24,367 bases of DNA from an uncultured Clostridia bacterium. GTDB lineage: Bacteria > Bacillota > Clostridia > TANB77 > CAG-508. Shown piece after piece: positions 23,772 to 24,367 of the stretch (within the stretch, counting starts at the first letter, position 1; every line of letters starts with the position of its first letter). The stretch lies in NCBI GenBank assembly GCA_934167165.1, contig CAKPKG010000021.1, positions 1 through 24,367 on the forward strand, read 5' to 3'. The notes below the pieces were generated by a model that was given only the letters and a program-made list of their open reading frames with translations, searched no databases and was not told the DNA's origin. The position numbers and the translations under genes were made by a program.

Positions 23772-24367
23772 ATGAAAACTGAAAAAGGATATGTAAGCTT
23801 CATATTACATGCACATCTACCTTTTGTACATCATCCAGAAAGTGAAGATTATTTAGAGGAAGAATGGCTTTTTGAAGCTATTTCGGAAACATATATTCCA
23901 CTATTATTAAACTTTAAAAAATTAGAGGAAGAGAAAGTTGATTTTAGAATAACAATGTCACTTACCCCTCCTCTTCTTTCTATGCTTGATAGTAAACTAT
24001 TACAAAATAGATATATAAAATATTTGAAAAAACATATTGAACTTTGTAAAAAAGAAGTTGTGAGAACTGCTTATGATAAAAGATTAAATGAGCTATCTCA
24101 CTATTATTTAGATAGATATTCAAATGATTTACATGTTTTTAAAGACATTTATAAATGTAATTTAATAGCAGCTTTTAAACATTTTCAAGATATTGGCGTA
24201 TTAGAAATAATTACATGTGGAGCTACTCATGGTTATTTTCCAATTCTATATGTTAATGAGAAAACAGTTAAAGCACAAATTGCTGTTGGTGTTCAAACAT
24301 ATGAAAAATACTTTGGTAAAAAACCTAGAGGAATTTGGCTTCCAGAATGTGGTTATGTTCCAGAAGC
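23772..24367 (+). CDS. GH57-family 1,4-alpha-glucan branching-type enzyme, 3' end outside the window
   Basis: The first 198 residues of a GH57 enzyme (DUF1957-type branching enzyme or alpha-amylase). Conserved region 1, LHAHLPFV, is at 12-19, followed by TMSLTPPLLSML at about 61-72. CGATHGYFPIL at about 149-159 and IWLPECGYVPE at 188-198 supply later conserved regions. Glu192 is in the position of the GH57 nucleophile. AGGAG precedes the ATG. It follows the DUF4912 gene in an operon and is divergent from the GT4 gene, consistent with glycogen synthesis. The catalytic Asp and C-terminal domains lie beyond the window. A CGG at TCG-GAA is out of frame. Confidence 0.92.
   Translation, partial: MKTEKGYVSFILHAHLPFVHHPESEDYLEEEWLFEAISETYIPLLLNFKKLEEEKVDFRITMSLTPPLLSMLDSKLLQNRYIKYLKKHIELCKKEVVRTAYDKRLNELSHYYLDRYSNDLHVFKDIYKCNLIAAFKHFQDIGVLEIITCGATHGYFPILYVNEKTVKAQIAVGVQTYEKYFGKKPRGIWLPECGYVPE

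Noticed and set aside
1..24367. CRISPR arrays, prophage, insertion sequences, rRNA or tRNA genes
   Set aside because: No regularly spaced repeats, transposase or phage genes, or recognisable RNA gene sequences were seen on either strand.

Overview
The window is AT-rich DNA from an endospore-forming, low-GC Firmicute, most likely an uncultured member of the Clostridia. The evidence is the spoIIAA-spoIIAB-sigF operon, spoIID, a spoIIQ-like gene, a 23-codon spoVM, an AddA-type helicase-nuclease, a single-chain glycyl-tRNA synthetase, strong AGGAGG ribosome binding sites and U-tract hairpin terminators. The species cannot be named from the sequence alone.

The main observation is a recurring +1 reading-frame break. 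Five genes look broken at six places: mtaB, addA (twice), spoIIAA, a KAP-type P-loop NTPase and a small membrane protein. Each break falls exactly on an in-frame CGG codon. In each case, skipping the C and reading GGN as glycine restores the full protein, often at a highly conserved glycine (Walker A of AddA, TLGCKVN of MtaB, the GG of SpoIIAA). I found no in-frame CGG anywhere else in the window. The other five arginine codons (AGA, AGG, CGT, CGC, CGA) are used normally, and out-of-frame CGG is common. This looks like a translation system in which CGG no longer means arginine and CGGN is decoded as one glycine with a +1 shift. I annotate these five genes as intact but frameshifted.

Layout. 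1-4604 (minus strand): partial gap, a small unknown protein, mtaB, mreB and an FxLYD-like membrane protein. 4711-9752 (minus): addA and glyQS, each with its own promoter or terminator. 9753-10167 is a 0.4-kb non-coding region with DnaA-box-like sites. 10168-13899 (minus): a DUF1294 protein, then the sporulation block read as spoIIAA, spoIIAB, sigF, spoIID, spoIIQ. 14133-17472 (minus): comFC, the KAP NTPase and a left-handed beta-helix acyltransferase-like protein. 17589-18096: rpmB facing spoVM and a small membrane protein. 18177-20342 (plus): nth and a bactofilin-like membrane protein. 20439-20899 (minus): a RelE/ParE-type toxin-antitoxin pair with a clear autoregulatory promoter. 21042-24367: a GT4 glycosyltransferase and a YlbF-family gene diverge from a DUF4912 protein and a GH57 glucan-branching-type enzyme, probably a glycogen or alpha-glucan locus.

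No rRNA, tRNA, CRISPR array, insertion sequence or prophage was seen.
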